This document shows positions 15,829 to 24,462 of a stretch of 64,000 nucleotides of DNA, one piece after another. This DNA is from Streptomyces sp. AP-93 (lineage in GTDB: Bacteria; Actinomycetota; Actinomycetes; Streptomycetales; Streptomycetaceae): assembly GCF_022808175.1 (NCBI RefSeq), contig NZ_JALGBX010000031.1, forward strand, positions 23,630 to 87,629, read 5' to 3'. A program made the translations under genes and the position numbers. Each line of letters starts with the position of its first letter. The stretch's first letter is position 1. The notes beneath the pieces were generated by a model, which was not told the DNA's origin, did no database searches, and saw only the letters and a list, made by a program, of their open reading frames with translations.

Positions 15829-16305
15829 TCAATCCTCGTTCTTCAGTACGTCCAACAACCTTTCCAGGAAAGGAATCTGAGACACCACCAGCTTGGTTCT
15901 GGCCACTTGGGGAGCGAACCACTCCACCCGGTCCAGCTCGGGGAACTCCGCCGTCCGGCCCGACTTGGGCGGCCACTCCATGGTGAAGGTGCCGGGCACC
16001 GCGAGGGCCGGATCCAGGTCCCCCCGTACCGCCCAGATGGTCACCAGCTTTCCGCCGATCATCCGCACCTCGCCCAGCGGCAGGTACGGACCCTCCGGCG
16101 GCGGCAGCCCGATCTCCTCCTCGAACTCCCGGCGGGCCGCGTCGCGCGGGGTCTCCTCGGGGCCGTACTCGCCCTTCGGGATCGACCAGGCGCCCGCGTC
16201 GCGGCGCTCCCAGAGCGGGCCTCCCATGTGGCCGAGCAGGATTTCCACCCCGGCTCCGGTGTGCCCGCGGAACAGGAGGAGTCCGGCACTGCGCTTGGCG
16301 GTCAT
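15829..16305 (-). CDS. NUDIX hydrolase
   Basis: The 158-residue protein starts at ATG 16305. The NUDIX box GEYGPEETPRDAARREFEEE continues into IGL and fits GX5EX7REUXEEXGU exactly. Upstream is AGLLLFRG...EILLGHMGGP, typical of the MutT-like group with a bis-phosphate nucleotide or general housecleaning role. The C-terminus has RVEWFAP and an amphipathic helix. It lies between the CDF exporter and the Tm-1-like gene, all on the minus strand. The exact substrate cannot be inferred. Confidence 0.88.
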   Translation of the reverse strand: MTAKRSAGLLLFRGHTGAGVEILLGHMGGPLWERRDAGAWSIPKGEYGPEETPRDAARREFEEEIGLPPPEGPYLPLGEVRMIGGKLVTIWAVRGDLDPALAVPGTFTMEWPPKSGRTAEFPELDRVEWFAPQVARTKLVVSQIPFLERLLDVLKNED

Positions 16306-16347
16306 GGCCCCATCCCTACCCCGTCCGGGCACGCCTCAGGCAGCGCC

Positions 16348-17397
16348 TCAGTGGTCGTGCGGACCCTGGCGGTGGACCGGGCCGTGGGCGTCCGCGCAGT
16401 GCGTGTCGGCCTGGTCCTCGCCGGGGCGGCCGACCGTGAGCAGGGAGTCCTGGACGTGGTCCACCTGGAGGGTGGTGTGCGTGATCCCGTACTCCTTCGC
16501 CAGCAGGGCCTCCAGGTCCCGGCGCACGGCGTGGCAGTCGCCCTCCGGGGCCACCAGCACGTGCGCGGACAGCGCGGCCTGCCCCGAGGTGATGGTCCAG
16601 ATGTGCAGGTCGTGGACCTCGGTGACCGGGGGCTGCCCGACCAGGCGGTCGCCGACCGTGTCCGGGTCCACGTGGGCCGGGGCGGCCTCCAGCAGGATCC
16701 GGCCGGACTCGCGGACCAGTCCGTAGCCCGCCTTGACCATCAGGACGACCACGACGAGCGAGGCGATCGAGTCGGCCTGCCGGAAGCCGGTGGTGAGCAC
16801 GATCAGACCGGCGACGGCGGTGCCGATGAAGGCGAACAGGTCGTTGAGGATGTGCTGATAGGCGCCCTCCACCGCGAGCGAGGTGCGGTTCGCCTTCGAG
16901 ATGCACCAGGCCGCCGCGATGTTGACGACGATGCCCGCGAGCGCCGTCACCAGCACCAGCCCGCCTTCCACGGGCGGCGGATCGAGCAGCCGTCGTACCG
17001 CCTCGTACGCCAGCCAGACCGCGAGCAGCAGCAGGGTGAGGCCGTTGGCCTGGGCGGAGAGTATCTCCGCGCGCTTGAGGCCGTACGTGAATCCGCCGCG
17101 CGCCGGCCGGGCGGCCAGCCGCATCGCGATCAGCGCGAGGACGATCGAGACGGCGTCCGTCAGCATGTGCGCGGCATCGGAGATCAGGGCCAGCGAGTGG
17201 GCCAGGACGCCGATGACCACCTCGATGGCCATGAAGCCCGTGATCAGGCCGAGGGCGATGCCGAGCCAGCGCCGGTCGGCGTCGGCGGCGACGCCGTGGC
17301 TGTGGCCCGCGTGGCTCCCGTGGCCGTGGCCCCCGTGGCCATGGGCCTCGTGGCCGCCGGCGTCGTGGTCGTGCGGCGCGTGATCGTGCGCGCTCAT
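16348..17397 (-). CDS. CDF-family divalent cation exporter
   Basis: The 349-residue protein starts at ATG 17397 after GGGGGACACC. The first 38 residues are His-rich (HDHAPHDHDAGGHEAHGHGG), a likely metal-binding arm. Six membrane helices follow (about 42-210). Helix II carries the zinc site SDAAHMLTDA (HxxxD) and helix V carries VEGAYQHILNDLFAF with HxxxD. The C-terminal cytosolic ferredoxin-like domain includes EVHDLHIWTITSG, as in ZitB/CzcD. It exports Zn2+ or a similar ion in exchange for protons. The upstream region carries a perfect dyad (17517-17531) that could bind a metalloregulator. Confidence 0.92.
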   Translation of the reverse strand: MSAHDHAPHDHDAGGHEAHGHGGHGHGSHAGHSHGVAADADRRWLGIALGLITGFMAIEVVIGVLAHSLALISDAAHMLTDAVSIVLALIAMRLAARPARGGFTYGLKRAEILSAQANGLTLLLLAVWLAYEAVRRLLDPPPVEGGLVLVTALAGIVVNIAAAWCISKANRTSLAVEGAYQHILNDLFAFIGTAVAGLIVLTTGFRQADSIASLVVVVLMVKAGYGLVRESGRILLEAAPAHVDPDTVGDRLVGQPPVTEVHDLHIWTITSGQAALSAHVLVAPEGDCHAVRRDLEALLAKEYGITHTTLQVDHVQDSLLTVGRPGEDQADTHCADAHGPVHRQGPHDH

Positions 17398-17516
17398 GGT
17401 GTCCCCCGTGAGTCGTGGTGTGCCGACGGCGCTTGTACGTATCCGGCGTGGCGTGGCGTGTGGCGTATCCGTATCGCCTGAAGTGAAGCGCACCTCGCGG
17501 CGATGGGCAAAGGCTG

Positions 17517-17531
17517 CAACGGGGACCGTTG
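17517..17531. promoter_or_regulatory. perfect dyad between CDF exporter and FHA-ABC gene
   Basis: CAACGG and CCGTTG are separated by three bases. The dyad lies 120 bases upstream of the CDF start and 69 bases upstream of the divergent FHA-ABC start. It could be an operator for either. It does not match a Zur box I know. Confidence 0.35.
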
Positions 17532-17599
17532 TCATTACCCTTAAGGCCCGCCTGACCTGCGGTTATGCCGGGCGCTCCGGATCGTGGGAAAATCACCCC

Positions 17600-19948
17600 A
17601 TGGCCCAGCGCCCCGGTGTGCCGACCGCGCCAGAGCTCCTCCTGGAAACGGACAGGGGCTCCACCGCGATGAGCCCGCGCCGGACGTACCACGTCGGCCG
17701 GGACCCCCTCTGCGAGATCTGCCTCGACGACGCCCGCGTCTCCTGGCACCACGCGGTGCTGCGCCCGGACGGCGACCACTGGACGCTGGAGGACGAGGAC
17801 AGCACCAACGGCACGTGGGTCGACGGCCACCGCGTCCGCGAGTGGGCGGTCGGCGTCGGCAGCGAACTGCGCTTCGGCAGCGCCGCCGACGGCCCGCGCG
17901 TGCGCTTCGCCGAACCGGCCGCCGTCTCCCGGCCCTCCTCCGTCTCCCGCCCGGACAGGACCAGCACCTTCCGGCAGCCGACCTCGGTCCGCCCGCTGGC
18001 CGACCGGGCCGCCGTCCGCATCGGCCGCGCCCCCGACAACGACCTCGTGATCAACGACCTCGTCGTCTCCCGCCACCACGCCGAACTGCGCGCCCGCCCC
18101 GACGGCAGGTACGAGATCGCCGACCTCGGCAGCCACAACGGCACCTACCTCAACGGTGCCCGCCTCGCCGCCGCCACCGCCATCGGCGAGGGCGACATCG
18201 TCGGCATCGGCCACTCCGCCTTCTGCCTGGTCGGGAACCAGCTGCAGGAGTACGTGGACACCGGCGAGGTCTCCCTCGACGTCCAGGACCTCGGCGTGGC
18301 CGTCGACCACGGCCGCAAGACCCTCCTCGACCGCGTCTCCTTCCCCGTCGGCGCCACCTCCCTGCTCGCGGTGGTGGGCCCCAGCGGAGCCGGCAAGTCC
18401 ACCCTGCTCGGGGCACTGACCGGCCTGCGCCCCGCCGACCACGGCACCGTCCTCTACGACGGCCGCGACCTCTACCGGGACTACGCCGAACTGCGCAGCC
18501 GCATCGGCCTCGTCCCGCAGGACGACATCCTGCACGCACAGCTCACAGTCCGGCGCGCCCTCGCCTACGCCGCCGAGCTGCGCTTCCCCCAGGACACCGC
18601 CAAGGCCGAACGCGAGGCCCGCGTCGACGAGGTGATCGGTGAACTCGGCCTCCAGCAGCGCGCCGACCAGCCCATCCACAGCCTCTCCGGCGGCCAGCGC
18701 AAACGGGTCTCCGTCGCCCTGGAACTGCTGACCAAGCCCTCCCTGCTCTTCCTGGACGAGCCCACCTCCGGCCTCGACCCGGGCATGGACCGCTCGGTGA
18801 TGAACATGCTGCGCGGCCTCGCCGACGACGGCCGCACGGTCATCGTCGTCACCCACAGCGTGCTCAACCTGAGCGTCTGCGACCGCCTCCTCGTCCTCGC
18901 GCCCGGCGGCCGCATCGCGTACTACGGGCCGCCCGACGAGGCACTCGGCTTCTTCGGCTTCGACCAGTGGCCCGAAGCCTTCGAAGCCTTCGAGAACGAG
19001 CGGGAGCGCGACTGGGCCGGAGAGCACCGGACCTCGCCGCTGTACGGCCGCTATGTCGACGTAGCCAGCCGGGTCCCGCCGGCGGGGGCCGGCGAACGGG
19101 CCGCGGGCGTCCCGCCGAAGCCGCCGCCCAAGGCACAGAGCTGGGGCTCGCAGCTCTCCACCCTGATCCGCCGGTACGCCGCCGTGCTCAGCGCCGACCG
19201 CACCTTCCTGATCATCATGGTCGCCCTGCCGTTCGTCATGGGTGCCATGGCCCGCGCACTGGCCGGCAGCGAACTCACCCCGGAGACGGCGCTCAACGCC
19301 CTGTTCATCCTGACCGTGGGCGGCGTCCTGACCGGAGCCGCCAACGCCGTCCGCGAGCTGGTGAAGGAACGCGTCATCTACCAGCGGGAACGCGCCGTGG
19401 GGCTGTCCCGGTCGGCCTACCTGATGTCCAAGGTGGTGGTCCTCGGCGCGATCACCGTCGCGCAGGCGGTGGTCCTCACCCTGGTCGGCCTCGCCGGAGT
19501 CAAGACCAACGCCCCCGGCGGCAAGGGCCTCTTCCTGCCTCCGCTGATCGAGATCACCCTCGTGGTCGCCCTGCTGTCCGTGACCGCCATGGTGCTCGGG
19601 CTGCTGATCTCCGCCCTGGTGTCCAAGGAAGAGGTCACCATGCCGCTGCTGGTCCTGCTCACCATCGTGCAGGTCGTCTTCTGCGGCTCCCTGCTGAAAC
19701 TCACCGGGGTCCCGGTCATCGAACAGTTCGCCTGGTTCGTGCCGGCCCGCTGGGCCATGGGGGCCATGGCGGCCACCATCGACCTCGGCGCCATCGTGCC
19801 CGGCAAGATCACGCAGGATCCGATGTTCGACCACAAGCCCCGTCTGTGGCTCACGGAGGTGGCGATGCTCGCCGGCCTGGCCGTGCTGTTCGGCGTCCTG
19901 GTGGGCCGGGTGCTGCGCCGCCACGAGCCGGCCATCATGCGGAAGTAG
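17600..19948 (+). CDS. FHA-FHA-ABC exporter (ABCG-type fused half-transporter)
   Basis: The 782-residue protein starts at ATG 17600; the ribosome site is weak, so it may be leaderless. FHA domain 1 is at about 25-95 (YHVGRDPLCEI, then SWHHAVLR, STNGTWVDG). FHA domain 2 is at about 130-205 (IGRAPDNDLVINDL, VSRHHAELR, SHNGTYLNG). Both keep the phosphothreonine-binding Arg, Ser-His and Asn residues. The ABC ATPase (about 220-450) has GPSGAGKST, LSGGQRKRVS and LLFLDEPTSG. An ABC2-type membrane domain (about 530-780) follows a Pro-rich linker. The layout matches mycobacterial Rv1747. The next genes encode an SH3-like protein and a soluble Ser/Thr kinase. Confidence 0.92.
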   Translation: MAQRPGVPTAPELLLETDRGSTAMSPRRTYHVGRDPLCEICLDDARVSWHHAVLRPDGDHWTLEDEDSTNGTWVDGHRVREWAVGVGSELRFGSAADGPRVRFAEPAAVSRPSSVSRPDRTSTFRQPTSVRPLADRAAVRIGRAPDNDLVINDLVVSRHHAELRARPDGRYEIADLGSHNGTYLNGARLAAATAIGEGDIVGIGHSAFCLVGNQLQEYVDTGEVSLDVQDLGVAVDHGRKTLLDRVSFPVGATSLLAVVGPSGAGKSTLLGALTGLRPADHGTVLYDGRDLYRDYAELRSRIGLVPQDDILHAQLTVRRALAYAAELRFPQDTAKAEREARVDEVIGELGLQQRADQPIHSLSGGQRKRVSVALELLTKPSLLFLDEPTSGLDPGMDRSVMNMLRGLADDGRTVIVVTHSVLNLSVCDRLLVLAPGGRIAYYGPPDEALGFFGFDQWPEAFEAFENERERDWAGEHRTSPLYGRYVDVASRVPPAGAGERAAGVPPKPPPKAQSWGSQLSTLIRRYAAVLSADRTFLIIMVALPFVMGAMARALAGSELTPETALNALFILTVGGVLTGAANAVRELVKERVIYQRERAVGLSRSAYLMSKVVVLGAITVAQAVVLTLVGLAGVKTNAPGGKGLFLPPLIEITLVVALLSVTAMVLGLLISALVSKEEVTMPLLVLLTIVQVVFCGSLLKLTGVPVIEQFAWFVPARWAMGAMAATIDLGAIVPGKITQDPMFDHKPRLWLTEVAMLAGLAVLFGVLVGRVLRRHEPAIMRK

Positions 19949-19953
19949 CCGCG

Positions 19954-20598
19954 ATGACCAGCCCCGGCCAAGCCGCGGATTTCCGGCCCACCCACATCGT
20001 CCCGCAGGACGGACTCCCCGCCTGGGAGACCCCGGACCTGTCCCGCCCCACGGTGCCGCTCGACGCCTTCCTCCCCGTGCGGCTGCTGTCCCGGCGCGGT
20101 GAGTGGGGGGAGATCCTGTGCGCCAACGGGTGGTCCGCCTGGGTGGACGGCCGCCTGCTCCTCGCCGTGCCGCAGCCCCCGCCGACCGGCGGGCGCCCGC
20201 TGACACGCGTCGAGGACCCGCAGCCGCTGCTCACCCGGTCCGCCGAGGAACTGGAACGCTACCGGCGGGCCGTCACCGATCTCGCGGCCGGGCGGCTCGA
20301 CCCCGAATCCTTCCGGCGGTCCCTGCGGGGACTGCGGGTCGGCGTCGTCGTCGACGGGGAGTCCGTGTGGCTCTACGACGAGACGGCGGGACGGTGGATG
20401 TACGGGGACGGGAGCCGCCTGGCCACCTACGCGGTCGTCACGGGACCCGGTGCCCCGGCCGCGCGGGAGACCCCGCCGGAGGAAGCCGACGCCGAGGGCG
20501 GTGGCGACGTACGAGATGTTCCGCCTGTTCCGCCTGTTCCGCACGTGCCGCACGAACCCACGAAGATCGTGGAGTTGCCCGGGACCGAGGCGCACTGA
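19954..20598 (+). CDS. SH3-like protein in kinase/exporter operon
   Basis: The 214-residue protein starts at ATG 19954, five bases after the transporter stop, with GGAAG as ribosome site. Residues about 35-75 (LPVRLLSRRGEWGEILCANG, WSAWVDGRLL) look like a bacterial SH3-type fold. The middle is a helical segment (EELERYRRAVTDLAAGRLDP, then ESFRRSLRGLRVG). A second small beta unit (VDGESVWLYDETAGRWMYGD) follows. The C-terminus is Pro/acidic with short VPP repeats. There is no signal peptide. It sits between an FHA transporter and a kinase and overlaps the kinase start (TGATG). An adaptor or kinase substrate role is inferred only from position. Confidence 0.65.
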   Translation: MTSPGQAADFRPTHIVPQDGLPAWETPDLSRPTVPLDAFLPVRLLSRRGEWGEILCANGWSAWVDGRLLLAVPQPPPTGGRPLTRVEDPQPLLTRSAEELERYRRAVTDLAAGRLDPESFRRSLRGLRVGVVVDGESVWLYDETAGRWMYGDGSRLATYAVVTGPGAPAARETPPEEADAEGGGDVRDVPPVPPVPHVPHEPTKIVELPGTEAH

Positions 20599-21584
20599 TG
20601 GGCTCCGATCCGGCTGCGGAGCCGTTCCGCGGGCGTGAGTCCGACCTGCGGGGGCGGCGGATCGCCGGGTACGTGGTGGAGGCCGAGATCGGGCGCGGCG
20701 GGATGGCGGTCGTCTACCGCGCGCACGACGTACGGCTGGACCGGACGGTCGCGCTGAAACTGCTCGCGCCCGAACTCGCGCGCAACGACGTCTTCCGGCA
20801 GCGGTTCGCGCACGAGTCGAAGGTGGCGGCGGCCATCGACCACCCGCACATCGTGCCCGTCTTCGAGGCGGGGGAGACCGACGGAATGCTCTACATCGCC
20901 ATGCGGTACGTGGCCGGCCAGGACCTGCGGGCCATGCTGGACCGGACGGGCCCGCTGCCCCTGGAGGCGGCGGCCCGGATCGCCGGCCAGGTCGCCTCGG
21001 CGCTGGACGCGGCGCACGCCCACGACCTGGTCCACCGGGACGTGAAGCCCGGCAACATCCTGGTCGCGGGCGGTACCGACAGCGAACACCCCGAGCACGT
21101 CTACCTGACCGACTTCGGGCTGACGAAGAAATCGCTGTCGCTGACCGGGTTCACGAGCGTCGGGCAGTTCGTCGGGACCCTGGACTACGTCGCGCCCGAG
21201 CAGATCGCCGGGAAGCCGGTCGACGGCCGGTGCGACGTCTACAGCCTGGGGTGCGTGGTCTACGAAACCCTGGCCGGCGGCCCGCCGTTCGAGCGCGACG
21301 ACGACATGGCGCTGCTCTGGGCCCACCAGTACGACCCGCCGCCGGCGGTGTCCTCGCGGCGGGAAGGCCTCCCGCCGGGGGTGGACGAGGTGCTGGCGCG
21401 GGCCCTCGCGAAGGCGCCCGAGGACCGGTGGGGGAGCTGCCTGGAATTCACGGGGGCGTTGCGGCGCGCGGGCGCGGGGGAGGGCGCGGGCCCCGGCGTG
21501 GCGGCGTTCGTCCGCGCGCCCGCCCGGGCGGCCTCCGACGGACCGCCGCCACCACCGCCCAGGTGGGCGCTGCCGGTGTTCTAG
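20598..21584 (+). CDS. soluble Ser/Thr protein kinase (PknB-like)
   Basis: The 328-residue protein starts at ATG 20598, sharing bases with the previous TGA. The kinase domain spans about 23-290: Gly loop IGRGGMAVVY (31-40), ATP lysine K54 in VALKLL, catalytic loop HRDVKPGN (146-153), TDFGLTKK, then GTLDYVAPEQ. Lengths and motifs match active Hanks-type kinases. The tail is short and Pro-rich with no membrane helix, so it acts in the cytosol. By analogy with PknF and Rv1747 it probably phosphorylates the FHA-bearing exporter encoded two genes upstream. That link is inferred. Confidence 0.9.
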   Translation: MGSDPAAEPFRGRESDLRGRRIAGYVVEAEIGRGGMAVVYRAHDVRLDRTVALKLLAPELARNDVFRQRFAHESKVAAAIDHPHIVPVFEAGETDGMLYIAMRYVAGQDLRAMLDRTGPLPLEAAARIAGQVASALDAAHAHDLVHRDVKPGNILVAGGTDSEHPEHVYLTDFGLTKKSLSLTGFTSVGQFVGTLDYVAPEQIAGKPVDGRCDVYSLGCVVYETLAGGPPFERDDDMALLWAHQYDPPPAVSSRREGLPPGVDEVLARALAKAPEDRWGSCLEFTGALRRAGAGEGAGPGVAAFVRAPARAASDGPPPPPPRWALPVF

Positions 21585-21681
21585 CCTCCTTCCGGCGGTC
21601 CAGGTTCTGTCCGGCGGATCATGTGACGGTCGGTCCGGTCCGGTCCGGTATGGCTGGGGTTGGGGTTGGGGCGGGTGGGGC

Positions 21682-22260
21682 TCAGAACAGACCGCTGTAC
21701 GTCTGCCACCCCGTGCCGATCTTGACGGGTGCCTTGAAGGTGCCGGAGCCGGTGCCGTCGATACCGATGAGGGCGTTGTAGGAGCTGCAACAGTTGTCGG
21801 CGATCTTGACGGGAGCGGCGAACCCGCCGGATCCCGAACCGTTCATGCGCCAGAGGCGGTTTGCCTTGTCGTGCAGGACGACGTCGGCGTGTCCGTCGTT
21901 GTCGAGGTCGGAGGCGCCGACGATCCGCTTGTAGCCGGTGAAGTCACCCGGAACCTGCTTGCGGGGGGCGAAGAGTCCGTCGCTGGTCTGGGCGTAGAGG
22001 TACAGCTTGCCCGAGCTGGTCTCCCGGGCGAGCAGGTCGGCGCGGCCGTCACCGGTGACGTCACCGGGCGAGACGAGGGTGTCGTAGATGCCCCAGCCTG
22101 CACCGATGAGCTTGTTGGTGACGCCCGGAGCGATGGAATCCGAGCAGGGGGGGTGTGTAGCGGCGCAGCTTCCCGTCGGCAGAGCGGACCAGCATGTCGT
22201 TGCATTCGTCGTTGTTCATGTCGCCGATCCGCACGAACGTCGAGCACCCCGCATCCCTAC
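21682..22260 (-). pseudogene. FG-GAP/VCBS repeat protein, frameshifted and 5' truncated
   Basis: Downstream of 22147 the minus strand reads a clean FG-GAP repeat protein: GDVTGDGRADLLARETSSGK, then SDLDNDGHADVVLHDKAN, ending GTGWQTYSGLF at stop 21682-21684. Upstream of it another frame reads CSTFVRIGDMNNDECNDMLV then RSADGKLRRYTPP. The two frames join at a run of seven G (22147-22153); six would restore RYTPPCSDSIAPG. Typical family members are much longer, with a signal peptide and more repeats. Nothing similar is found above about 22260, so the 5' end is also missing. It looks like a decayed secreted or surface repeat protein. Confidence 0.8.
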
Positions 22261-22388
22261 GGATGCGACTGCTCAGCGGCCCCCCACAGGCGAAACTCCG
22301 GCGAGGGTATCCCGGCCCGCCGCCGGCACATCCGCCAGCACCTCTCAACCCCACCCAACGATCGGCCCGCCCCCCGTCCTCTCGTCCT

Positions 22389-22769
22389 CTAGTCCTCTTC
22401 GGGGGACGGCGCGCACACGACGTGGGCCGTGACCTCGGCGTGCGCGGCGGAGGCGTACCAGCCCCTGCGGCCGTCCTCGTCGACGACGGGGTGGGAGGCC
22501 AGGACGGTGTGCCGGAGCGTGCCGTCGCGGCCGTGGTCCCAGTGGGTGGTGGAGTACCCGCCGGACTGCACGGCCGTGCCGCGCGGACAGAACACCCTGC
22601 TGACGGACACCGCCTGGGCGGAGGCGTCCTTGCGGCCGGTGTCGCCGGAGAGGTGGCGTGCACCGGGGCCTGTCGCCTGGGTGGGGAGGGCGGTGGAGAG
22701 GGTCAGGGCGAGCGCGGAGAGGGCGATCAGGCCAGCGGCGTGAAGCGGCCGGAACAGGCCTTTGGTCAT
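22389..22769 (-). CDS. small secreted protein of unknown function
   Basis: The 126-residue product is taken from ATG 22769 (GTG 22775 is possible; neither has a clear ribosome site). It has an obvious signal peptide: MTKGLFRPL, then AAGLIALSALALTLSTALPT with cleavage near TQA. The mature part has two cysteines (VFCPRGTAVQSGGYSTTHWD and HVVCAPSPEED) and an aromatic/His core. This resembles short streptomycete exported proteins without named domains. It stands between the broken FG-GAP gene and the streptophobe-like gene. Confidence 0.65.
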   Translation of the reverse strand: MTKGLFRPLHAAGLIALSALALTLSTALPTQATGPGARHLSGDTGRKDASAQAVSVSRVFCPRGTAVQSGGYSTTHWDHGRDGTLRHTVLASHPVVDEDGRRGWYASAAHAEVTAHVVCAPSPEED

Positions 22770-22889
22770 GTTCACGGAGACGAGCGTGTCATGCGGAAAC
22801 GATCCCCCGATGAGCCGATTTGCGCCTGTTCACTCGAACGGCGCAACGGGTGGCCGGGGTGGCCGGGGTGGGCGGGGTGGGCGGCCGGG

Positions 22890-24191
22890 TCAGCGGCCCG
22901 CGGGACCGGCCGGCTCGGCGGGTGCCCGGCGGCCGGGTTCGCCCCGGCGGCCGGGGACCAGGGCGCCGAGGAAGCCCGCCACCGCGCCCGCGAGGAAGGC
23001 GAGGCCGACCGTACGCCAGAGCAGCGGGCTCAGCTCCACCTTGCCGCTGAGGCCGGAGACGTCGCCGATGCCCAGCAGGGAGAGGCCGAACTGGGCCTGG
23101 ATCCGGGCCAGCAGGCAGACCACCAGGGTGGCCAGGGCCAGGGCGACGGCCAGGTGGAGGGCGTGCTGCCAGGGGCGGACGTGCGCGGGCGAGCGGGCGG
23201 CGGCCAGCGCGCCGGCGCCGAGCAGGAGGACGACCGCCACTACGACGAGCCACCAGGCCCGGGAGTCCCGCTCCGCGAGCGAGGCCACGTCGATGGTGGA
23301 CAGGTCCGGGGTGGAGCCGGAGCCCTGGCCGGTGGCGCGCAGCACCTCGTCCAGGACCTTCGGTACGGGCAGCCCGAACGGTCCCTCGGCCTTGCCCTCC
23401 CAGGCCCCGCCGAAGCCGAGGGTCAGGGCGGGCCAGACCAGGTTGGGCAGGCCCAGCAGGATCACGGCCAGGGTGCGGTCCGCGTGCCCGCGGGTCCCCG
23501 CCACCACCAGGCCGGCGCCGATCCCGATCACGACGTACGCGAGGAGCAGCGCGACCACCGCGAACGCCGCCGGCCGCACCGCCGTGTGGAAGCGGACCAG
23601 TCCCGTGGGGAGCGGCGCGCGCCGCGACACCAGCAGGGAGATCAGCAACAGGCCCAGGATCCACAGCAGTCCGAAGCCGAGGGTGGCGGGGATCGCGGCC
23701 TCGAAGCCCACTGTCGGGCCGGCATCGAGGACTTCACCGATGTCGCCGAGGATCGAATCGCCGGTGGAGATCGCGAAGTCCTGGCGGGCCAGCAGGGCGA
23801 CGCCGGTCAGCGCCAGCAGCCACAGCAGCACCAAGGGCGTGGCGCGGGCGAGCAGTTCGCGCGCCCCGGCCACCGCCCGGTTGTGCAGGGGGCGCAGGAA
23901 GAGCCAGCCGGTGGTCAGGGCGCCGGCCAGGCTGACGGAGAGGGGGAGTACGGACAGGCTCGCGTCGGCTCCCGCCAGGAAGCCGGCCCCGCCCGTCACG
24001 TCGACCGAGCCGCCCGCGGCCATCAGTACGACGGCGGCCACCACGTGCGGGAACGCGCCGCCGGGCAGATCGCCGGCGCCGGCGAGGGCGAGCCCCGCGG
24101 AGGCGACGGCCGCCATGACCGCGAAGCCCGCCAGGACCGCGACGAGGGCGTCGCGCCAGGCTCGCGCGGCCGGTGCCGTTGTAGGGCTCAC
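22890..24191 (-). CDS. streptophobe-like polytopic membrane protein
   Basis: The product from GTG 24191 is 433 residues with ten to twelve hydrophobic segments and little else. Signature stretches include PHVVAAVVLMAAGGSVDVTG and PLSVSLAGALTTGWLFLRPL, plus an extracytoplasmic loop rich in Asp/Ser. The pattern fits the actinobacterial family named streptophobe, polytopic proteins of unknown function. It is divergent from the DUF6777 gene; I recall the two types of gene often being neighbours. No catalytic motif is visible. Confidence 0.65.
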   Translation of the reverse strand: MSPTTAPAARAWRDALVAVLAGFAVMAAVASAGLALAGAGDLPGGAFPHVVAAVVLMAAGGSVDVTGGAGFLAGADASLSVLPLSVSLAGALTTGWLFLRPLHNRAVAGARELLARATPLVLLWLLALTGVALLARQDFAISTGDSILGDIGEVLDAGPTVGFEAAIPATLGFGLLWILGLLLISLLVSRRAPLPTGLVRFHTAVRPAAFAVVALLLAYVVIGIGAGLVVAGTRGHADRTLAVILLGLPNLVWPALTLGFGGAWEGKAEGPFGLPVPKVLDEVLRATGQGSGSTPDLSTIDVASLAERDSRAWWLVVVAVVLLLGAGALAAARSPAHVRPWQHALHLAVALALATLVVCLLARIQAQFGLSLLGIGDVSGLSGKVELSPLLWRTVGLAFLAGAVAGFLGALVPGRRGEPGRRAPAEPAGPAGR

Positions 24192-24462
24192 CCTGCCACC
24201 GTAGGCAGCTCCGCTTGCGGCCACCACCCGGACGGCGCACACAATGGTCGCCAGGAGTGCACTAAATCCGGAGATTTCCGCTGATGATCCGCGGAAGTTC
24301 CATAACGGAACGTCCACGGAGCACCGTCCGAAGTCCGAAGTGGCCGCAGGGGCCGTAGGGCCCGCAGTCCAGGGCCCGCGGTTCACAGGGCCCGCAGTCC
24401 GCAGGGTCCGCAGCGGAACGTCCACAGGGGACCGGAACCCCTCCGCCTGGGAAGAAGAGCCC
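24192..24462. repeat. intergenic spacer with dispersed direct repeats
   Basis: The 271-base spacer between divergent genes contains a 12-bp direct repeat CGGAACGTCCAC at 24306-24317 and 24413-24424, and a 14-bp repeat agggcccgcagtcc ending at 24370 and 24400. Many agggcccgcag-like units stand between them. They may be slippage products or spaced binding sites. The ribosome site GGAAGAAG precedes GTG 24463. Confidence 0.5.

Noticed and set aside
16316..20206. Minus-strand open frame of about 1300 codons across the FHA-ABC gene
   Set aside because: Same artefact: the plus-strand FHA-ABC gene is unmistakable and the antisense protein has no recognisable fold.
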